A DNA stretch of 64,000 nt, taken from NCBI GenBank assembly GCA_021780315.1, contig JAJXYY010000042.1, positions 372,001 to 436,000 of the forward strand. The letters are read 5' to 3'. The DNA comes from Acidobacteriota bacterium. GTDB taxonomy: Bacteria > Acidobacteriota > Terriglobia > Terriglobales > Acidobacteriaceae. A model generated the notes under the pieces. It worked only from the letters and a program-made list of their open reading frames with translations, was not told the origin of the DNA and made no database searches. Shown piece by piece: positions 26,764-36,516 of this stretch. Both the position numbers and the translations under genes were made by a program. Every line of letters starts with the position of its first letter. Position 1 is the stretch's first letter.

Positions 26764-29459
26764 CCAACAATGCACAAACCGATTCGGTCGATATCGAAAC
26801 TGAGCCTGGGACCATGGAGATTCCTCCTGGGTTTCTCATGTGGCGCCATGCTGGTATGAAGAGCTGGTTCTTCCAGCACATGCGTTCTGTTCGTACCATG
26901 CTGCTCTTGGATGAACTTGAGCACTCGAATGAGACCCTCGAATCACTTCGCCCAATCGCACTCGCCAAGTTAGAAGAGAGTATTGGAAGGTGCAGTGACC
27001 CGGAGCAGAAGCGCTTGCTCGTACAACTTCGGCGCGATATATACAACCGGCGACAGCATGAAATCGCCGGCTCGAAGTATGGTGCTGGGGCGTCACTTGG
27101 GAAGGACGGACTGCTTGCACCTGCGCTGGAATGGGTCAGCGGTGCATACGCAACTCAGCTCCTCGTACGGGAAGGCGAAGCTCTTCTGGATGAGGAATTA
27201 AAAGCCTGCTTGAAAGCAATGCTATCGGCATCTCGGCATCTGCCGTTCCGACGAGCCCTAGCGATTGCGAGTCCGGCGTTCTCGCGGGAGCTAGAAAAAA
27301 TTCTAAGGACAGGCCAGGCACCCACCGGTGCTAAGCTCACAAGAATTCGAAGAACCCTAACGCACTATATCTGTCGAGCGTCGACGAAGACTAGCCCGTT
27401 TAGCAGCTTCATGTATTCGACGCTCATGATGGCTACAGGCCACGCACCGCTGCAAGACGGTGCAAGCAACCCTCGCGTATCGACCACAGTTCATCTCAAT
27501 CGAGCTTTGCTAACCCACATAGCCGTACATTACGCGACGGCCCTCCGCGAGAGCCGCAAGCGTAACCCCCATCTGAATAGCTCCATTACTTTCGCCTCCG
27601 GCAAGATCTTCCTCTTAAAGAGTGAGCACGCAGCGCAGATTCCAGACCGGATGAGAATCCCAAAGCAGCAACTCATAGTCTTCACCCCCACCCAAGCTTT
27701 GGCAGAGCTTATCACCAGATGGGATCGAGGTGCAATGAGCACTTGGGAAGAATTTCGGGAGGAATTTCTCCCTTCGATCAGCAATGACGAGGCGATGACG
27801 CTACGGTGCCAGTGGACCCGGCTCGGGCTCATGACCGAGGCGAATGCCGCAGATGCAGGCGATACCGCACTCGCTCCAATGCAGAGCGTGAGGGACCCCT
27901 ATCTCGCTATATCCGTTGAGGAGCGCATCCGCGAGGTCGCCATAATCGAAGGTCAGCTCGGCAAGGCGAGTCCATGCTCTAGATCGGAGATGTTCGAAAG
28001 CTGCCGGGGAATCTTTCGGTCCCTTTTCGAGTCGGATACGCCCGTTCCACCCGACTGGGCCCCGCCGCCCTTGTTCGAAGATGTCGTGCAGGAGCCCTCA
28101 TCGCGAGTGATCCCCTGCGACGTATGGCGACCGCTTTACCGAGACCTGAATGAGTTTTGCATCAACGTAGTAACCCTTCTCGACGGCAACAGCAGCCTCA
28201 GGGAAACTTTGAAGGCCCTGCTTCGAACCCATTACGCAGATAGAGAGTCCGTCCCCGTGCTCGAGTTCCTGCATGGGTTGCGGTCATTGCCCAAACTAAG
28301 CCGGGAGGAAGCGGGCTTTAGCACACCCAATCCGCACAGAGTGAAGAATCTCGAGCAGTTGGCTCAGATACGAGGGGAGCTTGCATCGGCAATCTGTTTG
28401 CGCGACTCGGATGAACTCGACCTGCGGCGTCACTGTCTTGACGCCGAATGGAGAAGTCGTGCAGGAGCAAGTGGAGTTATTCTTGATCCAAGACTTTCGC
28501 ACTATGTGACGATACACCTACAGCACATCGGTCAATGGTCTGGTCGGGATCACTTGGTCCTTAATACGCTTGAAGCTGGTCCCTTCCGAATCTTGATGCG
28601 CTATTGCGCGGGGCTACCTGAAGGCGATGCCAAAGCAGCCCTTATCTCAAGAATCAGCGCGGTCGTAGTTCGCACGTGGCCCCAGGCAACCGTCTGCGAT
28701 ATAGGGTCGGAATACGACTTCAATCCCAATCGCCATCCTAAGGTTGTCGATTGGCGCATTCTATGCAGCGGGGAGGCGATATCCAGCAAATGTGACCTGA
28801 GTCTGGATCGCCTCCACATCCACCTTGACCGAGGTGAACACCTCAGCATAACGGACGCTGCGAGCGGCCGACGGCTCATTCCGATCAGCTTCGGAATGCT
28901 GGGAGGAATATTCCGGCCCCTCGTTCAGCAAATGCTGCTCGCAGTAAATACGATCGACCCACTCCTCCATAGCAGGCCCTTTCATCCATACCGCTTCCGC
29001 TCCCCCGACTCGAATCCGGAGTATTCGGAATCTTACGGTCGCCTTGTATTCGGCTCGATAGTTGTGCGAAGGAGGGGCTGGTCAATCTCAACAAGTCGAT
29101 TCCCAACGAGAGATCCTAAAGAGTCTAGCTTCGGTCTATACCGAAGAGTTCACCGTTGGCGGCTGGACCATCTGTTGCCGGATCAGGTGTTCGTCACGGT
29201 AGAAGCGACCGCGGGAGCCCCTGCCCCTGGAAGAAGCACTCGTGCATGGAGCCACTCAAAGCCACAGCTAATTGACTTCGGATCGTTCCAATCTGTCGAC
29301 CTTCTCGCCCAGACCATAGCTACGGGCGCCTCAAGACTCTACTTCGAAGAGGTCTTGCCACGGCTACCAGGGATCGACGATAGAGCGCGTTCGAGAGTAC
29401 GCGAGTACGCCTGCGATATCCGATGTGATCATCTCGGCCATAACCGAATCGTGGAGTAA
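26760..29459 (+). CDS. LanB-type dehydratase, glutamylation domain protein (TbtB-like)
   Basis: The 899-residue protein has the size and pattern of the Lant_dehydr_N domain of split LanB enzymes in thiopeptide clusters. The characteristic segment 'RRTLTHYICRASTKTSPFSSFMYSTLM' (about residues 195-221) corresponds to the family's 'sR.TPFG.f.g'. The late motif 'HPKVVDWRILCSG' and 'GEHLSITDAASGRRLIPISFGMLG' are also typical. It would transfer Glu from Glu-tRNA to core Ser and Thr as the first half of dehydration. ATG overlaps the YcaO stop (ATGA), and the elimination-domain gene starts two bases after its stop. Confidence 0.88.
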   Translation: MTNNAQTDSVDIETEPGTMEIPPGFLMWRHAGMKSWFFQHMRSVRTMLLLDELEHSNETLESLRPIALAKLEESIGRCSDPEQKRLLVQLRRDIYNRRQHEIAGSKYGAGASLGKDGLLAPALEWVSGAYATQLLVREGEALLDEELKACLKAMLSASRHLPFRRALAIASPAFSRELEKILRTGQAPTGAKLTRIRRTLTHYICRASTKTSPFSSFMYSTLMMATGHAPLQDGASNPRVSTTVHLNRALLTHIAVHYATALRESRKRNPHLNSSITFASGKIFLLKSEHAAQIPDRMRIPKQQLIVFTPTQALAELITRWDRGAMSTWEEFREEFLPSISNDEAMTLRCQWTRLGLMTEANAADAGDTALAPMQSVRDPYLAISVEERIREVAIIEGQLGKASPCSRSEMFESCRGIFRSLFESDTPVPPDWAPPPLFEDVVQEPSSRVIPCDVWRPLYRDLNEFCINVVTLLDGNSSLRETLKALLRTHYADRESVPVLEFLHGLRSLPKLSREEAGFSTPNPHRVKNLEQLAQIRGELASAICLRDSDELDLRRHCLDAEWRSRAGASGVILDPRLSHYVTIHLQHIGQWSGRDHLVLNTLEAGPFRILMRYCAGLPEGDAKAALISRISAVVVRTWPQATVCDIGSEYDFNPNRHPKVVDWRILCSGEAISSKCDLSLDRLHIHLDRGEHLSITDAASGRRLIPISFGMLGGIFRPLVQQMLLAVNTIDPLLHSRPFHPYRFRSPDSNPEYSESYGRLVFGSIVVRRRGWSISTSRFPTRDPKESSFGLYRRVHRWRLDHLLPDQVFVTVEATAGAPAPGRSTRAWSHSKPQLIDFGSFQSVDLLAQTIATGASRLYFEEVLPRLPGIDDRARSRVREYACDIRCDHLGHNRIVE

Positions 29460-29461
29460 AC

Positions 29462-30673
29462 ATGGAAACAAGTACACAGGCTCACAACCATCCCCCAAAA
29501 GCCGCCACAACCGACGATGCCACTCCGTGGGTCTGGCTACGCGTCTACTATTTCGAGTCCTGCAAGGATCATCTCCTTCTTTACGGGATTATCCCGGCCC
29601 TAACCACCCTGGCAACGAACGGCCGATCATTCCAATACTACTTTGAGCGGGATTGGCTCGGAGGACCACACATCGTGGTTGGGATCGTCGGCGCACTGAC
29701 ACTACTGGACATCAGCCAAACAGTTGAAATGATCCAAATATTTCTACGAGAGAAGCCGTCGACCACCGCCTTCAATAGTTTGGACTACGAGAGGAGAATT
29801 GCAGCAGCTGCTGCCTTAGAAGCACGTGTGGACGTTGCGCAAGAGCGACCTCTTAGGTCCAACAACTCTGTGCTCATCGATACCGATGAGCCGTTCAGCC
29901 CCTTGTTACCTCCAGGCATTCTTCGAACCGAGATGCGCCTCTTCCTTTGCAAGAGTACGTCCATCGTTCTCGAATGGCTAAACGCAATAAAAGAGGAAAA
30001 GAGCACGCGAGACGAGATCGCCCTCCAGGCACTTACCGCGACGGCATGGGCCGCTGATCCGGATCTGCTCAGGTCTCACATCTCTTATCGTTCTCATTCC
30101 ACAGCCTTCCTGCGATATCTAGATTCCCCGGCTTTGATTGCTGAATTCCAACGCCGGTATAAGACATCCTCGGGTAAAGAGGCAACCAGCATCGTACGAG
30201 ATACGGTCGAGCGTCTAAATGCCCAGAGGGCGCCAGCATCTATCACGAGGTATGCGATTCTGCTTCGGGAGGTGCTGCATCTAGCATATGCGGGATTTGC
30301 CAGTGGAAGTCTTGGCAAACTCCCAGTAAAGCAGTTTCGTGCAGCGGATGCGGCTGACCCGAACTTCGCAACGGCAAAACGTCTGAACCAGATATTAAAA
30401 GATGATCCCGTCTTGCAAGCTTGGCGGCTCGTAATCAATCTTAACTATCTGGTGATGAATCAACTAGGCATATCTGCTCTAGAGCGTTATCTCGGGTGTT
30501 ATCTCGTTGGTCGAGCTTGTGAGGACCTGTTCGCGCTCAAGAGCAGTGAGATAGCACAGGCACTCGCGGATACGGGAAACGCGAGCGCTGTGATAACGAC
30601 ACTTGCACAATCTTCTCGACTGACCCTTGGCAACTCGTTAGAGCTAAAGAGGCAAGCTAATGGCTTCAATTGA
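29462..30673 (+). CDS. Thiopeptide-type elimination protein (SpaB_C domain, TbtC-like)
   Basis: The 403-residue protein starts with the SpaB_C/thiopeptide-type signature 'WVWLRVYYFESCKDHLLLYGIIPALTTLATN', then 'YYFERDWLGGPHIVVGI'. This domain eliminates glutamate from glutamylated Ser and Thr to give dehydroalanine and dehydrobutyrine. In thiopeptide clusters it is encoded separately from the glutamylation domain, as here. The C-terminal half ('LREVLHLAYAGFASGSLGKLPVKQFRAADAADPN') is helical, as in longer family members. It overlaps the dehydrogenase gene by 14 bases. Confidence 0.85.
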   Translation: METSTQAHNHPPKAATTDDATPWVWLRVYYFESCKDHLLLYGIIPALTTLATNGRSFQYYFERDWLGGPHIVVGIVGALTLLDISQTVEMIQIFLREKPSTTAFNSLDYERRIAAAAALEARVDVAQERPLRSNNSVLIDTDEPFSPLLPPGILRTEMRLFLCKSTSIVLEWLNAIKEEKSTRDEIALQALTATAWAADPDLLRSHISYRSHSTAFLRYLDSPALIAEFQRRYKTSSGKEATSIVRDTVERLNAQRAPASITRYAILLREVLHLAYAGFASGSLGKLPVKQFRAADAADPNFATAKRLNQILKDDPVLQAWRLVINLNYLVMNQLGISALERYLGCYLVGRACEDLFALKSSEIAQALADTGNASAVITTLAQSSRLTLGNSLELKRQANGFN

Positions 30674-32096
30674 GGTCCAAAGTCTTGGCGAGCGTAATGA
30701 AGCCTACGCGAAGGTGAAGATACGCCTCCGGCCAGAGGTGAAACTTGAGCAACAGGCTGCGGGCGCTTGGGTTTTGCAAAGAGGTAGCCAGAAACTGCGG
30801 TTCACAGTACCGGCGGGGCCGCTGGTGGAAATGTTTACGTCACTGCGGATCGACGGAGTCCCAATCACATGGTTTCAGAAGCACCCCAATGCGACCGCTA
30901 CTCTCGCACCCAAAACCCAAATCAACCGCCTGGCGAAGGCTGGTTATTTGCGCGAAGTGCTGGTGGGATTGGATGGTCGGGAACGCGCAGCACTGCAAAT
31001 AAGAGATGTCATAGATTTCGCATCGGAACCCCCGATACAGGATCATCAATGTGAGCTCTCTCACAACTGCTGGGCACGTTGGTCCGAGGGAACTCTAATG
31101 TTAGAGAGTCTGGATTCTGACGGGGCTGTTTTGGTTTACGATATGGCGCTTCTGTTCCAGATATTCTTACTTGCTGACGGCCAGTCTTGGTCGGAAGTGG
31201 ACCAGGCCATCCATTCACTATTGCAAGCATGGCTGATGCGCATTGGGGTGTTGGAGCAAAAACGTAAACAAGACGGAAAGAGATCGCGCGAGAAGTGGGA
31301 ATTCCACGACATGGTCATTCATGCCCGGAGTCGCAGAGGCTTTCACCGCGATGGATACGGTGCTACGTTTGTGCACCTGAATCCACATCAACAACCAACG
31401 AAACGCAACGTCTCCAAATACGAGGAGTTTGTACTCGAGAGGCCAGTGTCGGCCTGCAGGTTCACTACGATCACTTTCGCGGATGTCCTACAGAAGCGGA
31501 AAAGCATCAGGCGGCACTCGGATTCAGCTATTCCCCTTCGGGCGCTGGGAGAGTTTCTGTTTTGGACCTTTCGAGAGCGTGAGCGCCAACGGATAAACGG
31601 GGAAGAGTTTTCGTTCCGGCTCTATCCGGCGGCCGGCTGCCTTCACGAGATCAGTGTGTACCTTATCGTCCAGAACTGCTCCGGATTGCCGCGGGGATTG
31701 TTCCGCTACGAACCGGCTGGCCACATCCTTTCGCTTATAGCGCCTTTTGAACCAGCACTGGCATCGGTTGCGGATAGTGCGGCTCAAACCTGTGGTTTTG
31801 AAGGGACGCCACACGTCATTGTTCTCTTGACCGCCCAGATCGCGAAGGTTTCAAGGAAATACGAGGCTATCGCGTACAGCTTGGTACTAAAGGACGTTGG
31901 GGTCATCTATCACGCGATGTATCTAGTCGCGTCCGCTCTAGGCTTGGCTCCTTGTGCACTCGGGGGTGGCGGATTCGCTGACCTGAGCCAGTGGACGGGG
32001 CTAAGCCCATGGGATGAAGCGCAAGTTGGTGAATTTCTCGTTGGTGCTGCTGCCAACAAGGAGGGTGAGGATCTTGAACTCAGCGAGCATAACTGA
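30660..32096 (+). CDS. SagB-type FMN dehydrogenase (azoline oxidase)
   Basis: In this 478-residue protein the C-terminal half is a nitroreductase-fold SagB/ThcOx domain. An FMN phosphate motif appears at 'QKRKSIRRHSDSAIPLRALGEFLFWTFR' (about residues 277-305), followed by 'FRLYPAAGCLHEISVYLIV', 'GLFRYEPAGHIL', and late 'VGVIYHAMYLVASALGLAPCALGG'. The N-terminal 200 residues resemble the winged-helix extension of longer SagB proteins. It oxidises thiazolines and oxazolines to aromatic azoles using FMN. In thiopeptide clusters this is the TbtE role. Its position between the elimination and cyclase-like genes fits. Confidence 0.88.
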   Translation: MASIEVQSLGERNEAYAKVKIRLRPEVKLEQQAAGAWVLQRGSQKLRFTVPAGPLVEMFTSLRIDGVPITWFQKHPNATATLAPKTQINRLAKAGYLREVLVGLDGRERAALQIRDVIDFASEPPIQDHQCELSHNCWARWSEGTLMLESLDSDGAVLVYDMALLFQIFLLADGQSWSEVDQAIHSLLQAWLMRIGVLEQKRKQDGKRSREKWEFHDMVIHARSRRGFHRDGYGATFVHLNPHQQPTKRNVSKYEEFVLERPVSACRFTTITFADVLQKRKSIRRHSDSAIPLRALGEFLFWTFRERERQRINGEEFSFRLYPAAGCLHEISVYLIVQNCSGLPRGLFRYEPAGHILSLIAPFEPALASVADSAAQTCGFEGTPHVIVLLTAQIAKVSRKYEAIAYSLVLKDVGVIYHAMYLVASALGLAPCALGGGGFADLSQWTGLSPWDEAQVGEFLVGAAANKEGEDLELSEHN

Positions 32097-33099
32097 CTTT
32101 CAATCCGTTTTAGATGGCAGGGGCTTCTCGGACGTCGTCAATTCCATTGTCGCGGTCAAGTACGGACAGCCGCTCACAGCATCGTGCTTTGGGCCGCTCA
32201 GGGAACGCTGTGCTGCCGCCCTTTTCCGAGCCATCAGCGATAACGTCGGCTCGCAACGCTGGTTGTATCTCAGAATATCCGACCCGTCCCAAGGACAGAG
32301 TGGTTCGTTCGAAAATGCACTCCGCAGTATCGATCGGGTTATTGAGGCCGCTAATCTTTCGGGAACTTGGTGGCTAGCGAAATACGATGTGGCCGGTAAT
32401 GCGATACGTCTCCGTATACCAATCCAGGACGCTGACTCCGAAGACAAGTCCGCGGAACTCAGCCTGATGCTGACAGACGTCGGCTTGGAAGTCGCATCGA
32501 TCGTTTATGAGCCGGAACTCGCTCTCTTTGGCGGGGAGATTGGGCTTGATCTCGCACATAGGCTTTTCGCGGCCGATAGCCGCTGTCTCCTCGCGTGGTT
32601 CAAGGAACATGAATATCGACGCCCTTGTTCGATCGGCTTTTCGTTCGCCCTCATAACTCATCTTCTTCAATGCGTTGCGCTCGACCCCTTCGAATGCATG
32701 GATGTTTGGGTGAAAGTGTGGGGAAAGCGTCGTCCTAGGTCCCATTCATCGGAATCCGTATCAATGTCCCAAAACCTTTCAAAGAGCTTTTCAAAAATCC
32801 TAGCCTCCGATCTTTCAACTCTTCCGTCACTGTTTCCTGAGGCACTGCAGGGGGTCGTTGCTCAGTCTTTTGTTGATTACCAGAGCCTCGGCCGAGAGCT
32901 CGCCTCGGCACACCATAACGGACGACTGGGAATCGGGCTACGAAGTTTTCTCTGCACGGCTGTTCTTTTTCATTGGAATCGAGCTGGGTTCCCACCTGGA
33001 TTCCAAGCCGCTACCGCACGCAGTGCGATAGACGCATACAGTACATCTTGTCAGCTTGATTTGATTCGTCTCCAGACAGGAGTGGCTGATCGTGACTAA
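32074..33099 (+). CDS. Second SpaB_C-like protein, candidate [4+2] pyridine synthase (TbtD/TclM-like)
   Basis: This product of about 341 residues belongs to the same fold group as the elimination protein but keeps different parts: 'QRWLYLRISD' and 'WWLAKYDVAGNAIRLRI' near residues 60-115, and 'IVYEPELALFGGEIGLDLAHRLFAADSRCLLAW' near 140-175, the family's 'Y.pE..ryGG....aE.lF..DS' block. Thiopeptide clusters encode exactly such a second, stand-alone SpaB_C protein that joins two dehydroalanines into a (dihydro)pyridine and expels the leader. TTG 32074 is favoured by GGAGG nine bases upstream; GTG 32065 is an alternative. The family call is good; the exact reaction is inferred from context. Confidence 0.78.
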   Translation: MNSASITDFQSVLDGRGFSDVVNSIVAVKYGQPLTASCFGPLRERCAAALFRAISDNVGSQRWLYLRISDPSQGQSGSFENALRSIDRVIEAANLSGTWWLAKYDVAGNAIRLRIPIQDADSEDKSAELSLMLTDVGLEVASIVYEPELALFGGEIGLDLAHRLFAADSRCLLAWFKEHEYRRPCSIGFSFALITHLLQCVALDPFECMDVWVKVWGKRRPRSHSSESVSMSQNLSKSFSKILASDLSTLPSLFPEALQGVVAQSFVDYQSLGRELASAHHNGRLGIGLRSFLCTAVLFHWNRAGFPPGFQAATARSAIDAYSTSCQLDLIRLQTGVADRD

Positions 33100-34981
33100 A
33101 TTGCGAGCTAGCACTTCACTTACACACGACGGCGATGTCCTTTACCTTCGCTCGTTGCACAACGTTCTGACCGTTTCGGATCCGGTGCTCATGAAGGCAC
33201 TTCGGCGCTTGGAGGAATCGGATACTCCGATCCGCATTGATAGCGTAAACCGCGACGGCCGTGGTAACGGAGACAACTTGCACCGTCTGGTCCTTTTTCT
33301 CCAAAGACATCGATTCTTGCAAGAGGAAGAGTCGAGTGCTTGGGACGCAGTTCTAGTCGGTGTGCCGAACGACTTGCTGGCCATTGCCGAGCAGCTTAGC
33401 TCTCAACCGATAACGGATGCCAACCGTTGGCTGGAGAGCAGATGGTTGCTGGAAGGTACAACACGTGGCCTCGCCACGGTCGACATCGGATTGCGAGAAC
33501 TCGGAGTTGCGCCGTGCTTGAGTGAATCCGGAGACCGTATCGCTTTACCTGCATTGCCCACTGACGCCAAATCCCCTTGGACCGAGCACTGCCTCGCGAT
33601 TCTCTATAGACGCGGTGAGCGGAACTCGCAACCGATGCCATCACTGCCATCCGGAGCCGCTGCAAAGCATATCGCGTGCCTGATCTCAACGTCTCGGTTC
33701 GCCCTCGCCTATGCTCCGCCCGAACACTCTCCTTCTCTGGGCTGTCTAAACTGCTTCTTGAGGTGGAATAGCGAGAATACTGATCAGCAGGATGTTGATT
33801 CAATTACCACCATCGAGCAACTGCGGTTCTCCTCACGAGTGTTTGCGAACGCGTTGTTTGAAAGTGCGGTAGTAGCACCGCTCCAAGATTTCGGAAGCGT
33901 TCACCGCGTTGATTTCGCCTCACTGACGACAGTGGTAGAGCCAGCGCCCATATATCTGGACTGCGCTCGGTGCCACACGGTTATACCAGTCGGTGATGAC
34001 CAGCAATCATGCGCTGAGGATGATGCTCTTCTCGCATCCACGCTCTTAGAGTGTGCCTACAAAACCCTCGTGCACCCCGCTGTAGGTGTAGTGCGTTCTC
34101 TTACGGAGGGAGCTCTGGTGCAAATACCAGTCCTCCAGTCCGCTGTCACTTGGAGCTGGGACGCTTGCCATGGAGAGCCGACCGTGAGATCTGCTCCCGG
34201 GGGCAATATCGTCCTGGCGCGTGCGGCTGCACTCGAACTGGCTCTATCTGCGCATCTCCGAGAATATTTCACCCGGCAGGTCGGCCCCCATGCCACGGGT
34301 CTGCAGCGACAAATTATAGAAAGCCTATCCTCCGGCCATGGAGCGATCATAGCTTCCGTACGCAGAAGCAAGCTCTTCGAAACCTGCATCTGTGAGGCGT
34401 TCGCTAGATATAGTGTCGATCAGCCAAATCAAGAGTGGTGCAGTATCACACCTCCGGCCGATTCGCATCCCAAGCTGCGACTCTTGCTTGACTACATCAG
34501 CGATCTCAAGCTTACCGCCGATCTGCACCTAGAAGCTCATCAGAGTCATGGTGCCGGACCGCTGAATGCGGTGCGAGTCTCATTCAAGGGTGCGCCTCTC
34601 TGCGTAGTCGCTTCAGTGTCCCAGACAGCTGCGTGGGTCCGTGCAGCCGAAGAAATAGTCATCCGGTATCAGAACGGCGGGATCGATGATGGGCACCTTG
34701 CGTACATCGCAGCATGGACGGGACGCATGAACCATCTCGCACCCCGGAACCCTTTCCACGCGGGGGACGATATGGCCTTCTCAATCACCGAGTTCCGGTG
34801 GGCGAATCTTGCCCGTATCCCGTTGTATTTCGCCGCAGGGCACTTTGGAAATGAGTGGCGAGGCGGACCTTCAGAGGAACATCAGGTCGATCGAGAGAAG
34901 AACGCACCTGTGGACCTCTTTTCAACTGCATGCATGGGCGCTGCTCGGACAGGAGAATTACATGATCGTAGATGTTCGTGA
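33092..34981 (+). CDS. ThiF/YcaO-like partner protein with RRE-like N-terminus, YcaO motif degenerate
   Basis: The 629-residue protein starts with a winged-helix-like, RRE-type segment ('VSDPVLMKALRRLEESDTPIRIDS'). An ocin-ThiF-like part with cysteine pairs follows: 'LGCLNCFLRW' (about residue 215) and 'LDCARCHTV' (about 290). The rest resembles YcaO ('LVHPAVGVVRSLTEGALVQIPV', 'ARAAALELALSAHLREYF') but lacks the SxxExxER ATP motif and the C-terminal PxPxP. It is therefore probably not a cyclodehydratase itself and more likely presents the leader or stabilises the complex, the role TbtF-like proteins play. GTG 33092 overlaps the preceding stop and has AGGAG upstream. Confidence 0.72.
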   Translation: MTKLRASTSLTHDGDVLYLRSLHNVLTVSDPVLMKALRRLEESDTPIRIDSVNRDGRGNGDNLHRLVLFLQRHRFLQEEESSAWDAVLVGVPNDLLAIAEQLSSQPITDANRWLESRWLLEGTTRGLATVDIGLRELGVAPCLSESGDRIALPALPTDAKSPWTEHCLAILYRRGERNSQPMPSLPSGAAAKHIACLISTSRFALAYAPPEHSPSLGCLNCFLRWNSENTDQQDVDSITTIEQLRFSSRVFANALFESAVVAPLQDFGSVHRVDFASLTTVVEPAPIYLDCARCHTVIPVGDDQQSCAEDDALLASTLLECAYKTLVHPAVGVVRSLTEGALVQIPVLQSAVTWSWDACHGEPTVRSAPGGNIVLARAAALELALSAHLREYFTRQVGPHATGLQRQIIESLSSGHGAIIASVRRSKLFETCICEAFARYSVDQPNQEWCSITPPADSHPKLRLLLDYISDLKLTADLHLEAHQSHGAGPLNAVRVSFKGAPLCVVASVSQTAAWVRAAEEIVIRYQNGGIDDGHLAYIAAWTGRMNHLAPRNPFHAGDDMAFSITEFRWANLARIPLYFAAGHFGNEWRGGPSEEHQVDREKNAPVDLFSTACMGAARTGELHDRRCS

Positions 34982-35741
34982 GGTGTCGCGTAGGTTCGGG
35001 AAACACAGTGCTTTGAAGGATGTATCTTTTCAAATACCTGAAGGTGTTGTATTCGGATTGCTGGGGCCCAACGGAGCGGGAAAGACAACCACCATCAAAA
35101 TGATCACGACCCTCCTACAACCCACATCCGGGTTGATCAAGGTGGGTGGCCGTGACGTGACGAAGGATCCGACCGGCGTACGAAAGCAGATAGGAGTGGT
35201 ATTTCAAGATCCCAGTCACGACGAGCAATTAACAGCTGTCGAGAACATGCGTTTGCACGCAAGGCTCTATCGGGTGAACTCCAATGTGCGAGAAAGCCGC
35301 ATAGAGGAACTGCTGCGCATGTTCGATTTGTGGGATCGCCGCGACAGTAAGCTCAAAACGTTTTCGGGAGGAATGAAGCGCCGCCTCGAAATCGCGCGAG
35401 GCTTGCTCCACACTCCGCGCCTGCTCATCTTGGACGAGCCCACGCTTGGGCTGGACCCGCAAATGAGACATCAGCTCTGGAGCCAGGTTCGTGCGCTGAG
35501 AGATAAGGAGGGCGTTACGGTTCTCCTGACGACCCACTACATGTCCGAGGTAGAGAGGGTGGCCGACCTAATAGCCATTATTCACCATGGCATATTAATT
35601 TCCCATAATACCCCGGAGCACATTAAGGCCGGGTGCAACGCAACATCGCTAGAGGAGGCGTTTATGTCTCTGACCAGCGAAAGTCATGAAGATCCGAGTA
35701 GTCGGATCGAAACGACGTCGGCGATTACATCGCCAGTATGA
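34962..35741 (+). CDS. ABC transporter ATP-binding protein (DrrA-like exporter)
   Basis: The 259-residue ATPase has Walker A 'GLLGPNGAGKTTTI' (about 34-47), signature 'FSGGMKRRLEIARGLLHTPR' and Walker B 'LLILDEPTLGLDP', with an H-loop in 'LLTTHYMSEVERVADL'. It is most like the drug/peptide ABC-2 exporters. ATG 34962 is chosen because AGGAG precedes it and the conserved start 'IVDVREVSRRFG' follows; it overlaps the previous gene by 20 bases. With the next gene it likely exports the mature RiPP and gives self-protection. Confidence 0.92.
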   Translation: MIVDVREVSRRFGKHSALKDVSFQIPEGVVFGLLGPNGAGKTTTIKMITTLLQPTSGLIKVGGRDVTKDPTGVRKQIGVVFQDPSHDEQLTAVENMRLHARLYRVNSNVRESRIEELLRMFDLWDRRDSKLKTFSGGMKRRLEIARGLLHTPRLLILDEPTLGLDPQMRHQLWSQVRALRDKEGVTVLLTTHYMSEVERVADLIAIIHHGILISHNTPEHIKAGCNATSLEEAFMSLTSESHEDPSSRIETTSAITSPV

Positions 35742-35754
35742 GGAAGGAACCCAA

Positions 35755-36504
35755 ATGGACACCAGCTTGGTTTTGGTTTGGAGGCAATTGCTAAGGTTCT
35801 CGCGTACTCGCTCGAGACTTGTGAGCGCGTTATGTCAGCCGATCTTCTACTTGGCTTCGCTTGGATTCGGACTCGGCTCAATCATCAAGCCCTCAACCGA
35901 AATCAGCTACTTGCAGTTCTTGGTGCCCGGAATAATTGGTATGAGCGTGCTCTATCCGGCCCTGTACTCGGGAGGGGATCTCATTTGGGACCGGCAGTTC
36001 GGCTACCTGAAAGCCGTCATGGTCGCACCTGTGAGCAGGCTTTCAATCATGTGGGGGCGAACCCTGGCCGGGGCAACGACGACCCTTATCCAGACATTCC
36101 TTGTAGTACTCGCGTGCTTGATCGTTGGCGCAAGAATACCTCACCTCGGAAGGGCAACAATTGCTGTCATGTTCCTGGTTCTTATCGCCCTGCTTTTCAC
36201 GGCACTGGGAACGACCATTGGATCCATAGTGACCGACTTTCAGGGATTCAACCTTACGATGAACTTTCTCGTGCTCCCGATGTTTATGTTTTCCGGAGCA
36301 CTCTATCCATTAGAACGCGCTCCGAAGGCCCTACAGCACTTGGCAGCATTTGATCCGTTTGCATACGGAGTCGACGGAATCCGCTATGGCATCAATGGAG
36401 GTCCGATGCATTTCGGATTACCAGCCGATTTGCTCGTGCTCTGCGGCACGTTAGGAGTTTCCATCCTCATTGGGACGAGGCTCTTGTCGAAGGGACAATA
36501 CTGA
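35755..36504 (+). CDS. ABC-2 type permease
   Basis: The 249-residue protein has about six membrane helices and the ABC-2 signature region ('LVLPMFMFSGALYPLERAPKALQHLAAFDPFAYGVDGIRYG'). It follows the ATPase gene by 13 bases; AGGAAGG precedes ATG 35755. Together they form a DrrAB-type exporter, presumably for the peptide made by this cluster. Confidence 0.9.
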   Translation: MDTSLVLVWRQLLRFSRTRSRLVSALCQPIFYLASLGFGLGSIIKPSTEISYLQFLVPGIIGMSVLYPALYSGGDLIWDRQFGYLKAVMVAPVSRLSIMWGRTLAGATTTLIQTFLVVLACLIVGARIPHLGRATIAVMFLVLIALLFTALGTTIGSIVTDFQGFNLTMNFLVLPMFMFSGALYPLERAPKALQHLAAFDPFAYGVDGIRYGINGGPMHFGLPADLLVLCGTLGVSILIGTRLLSKGQY

Positions 36505-36516
36505 AAGGAACTTGCC

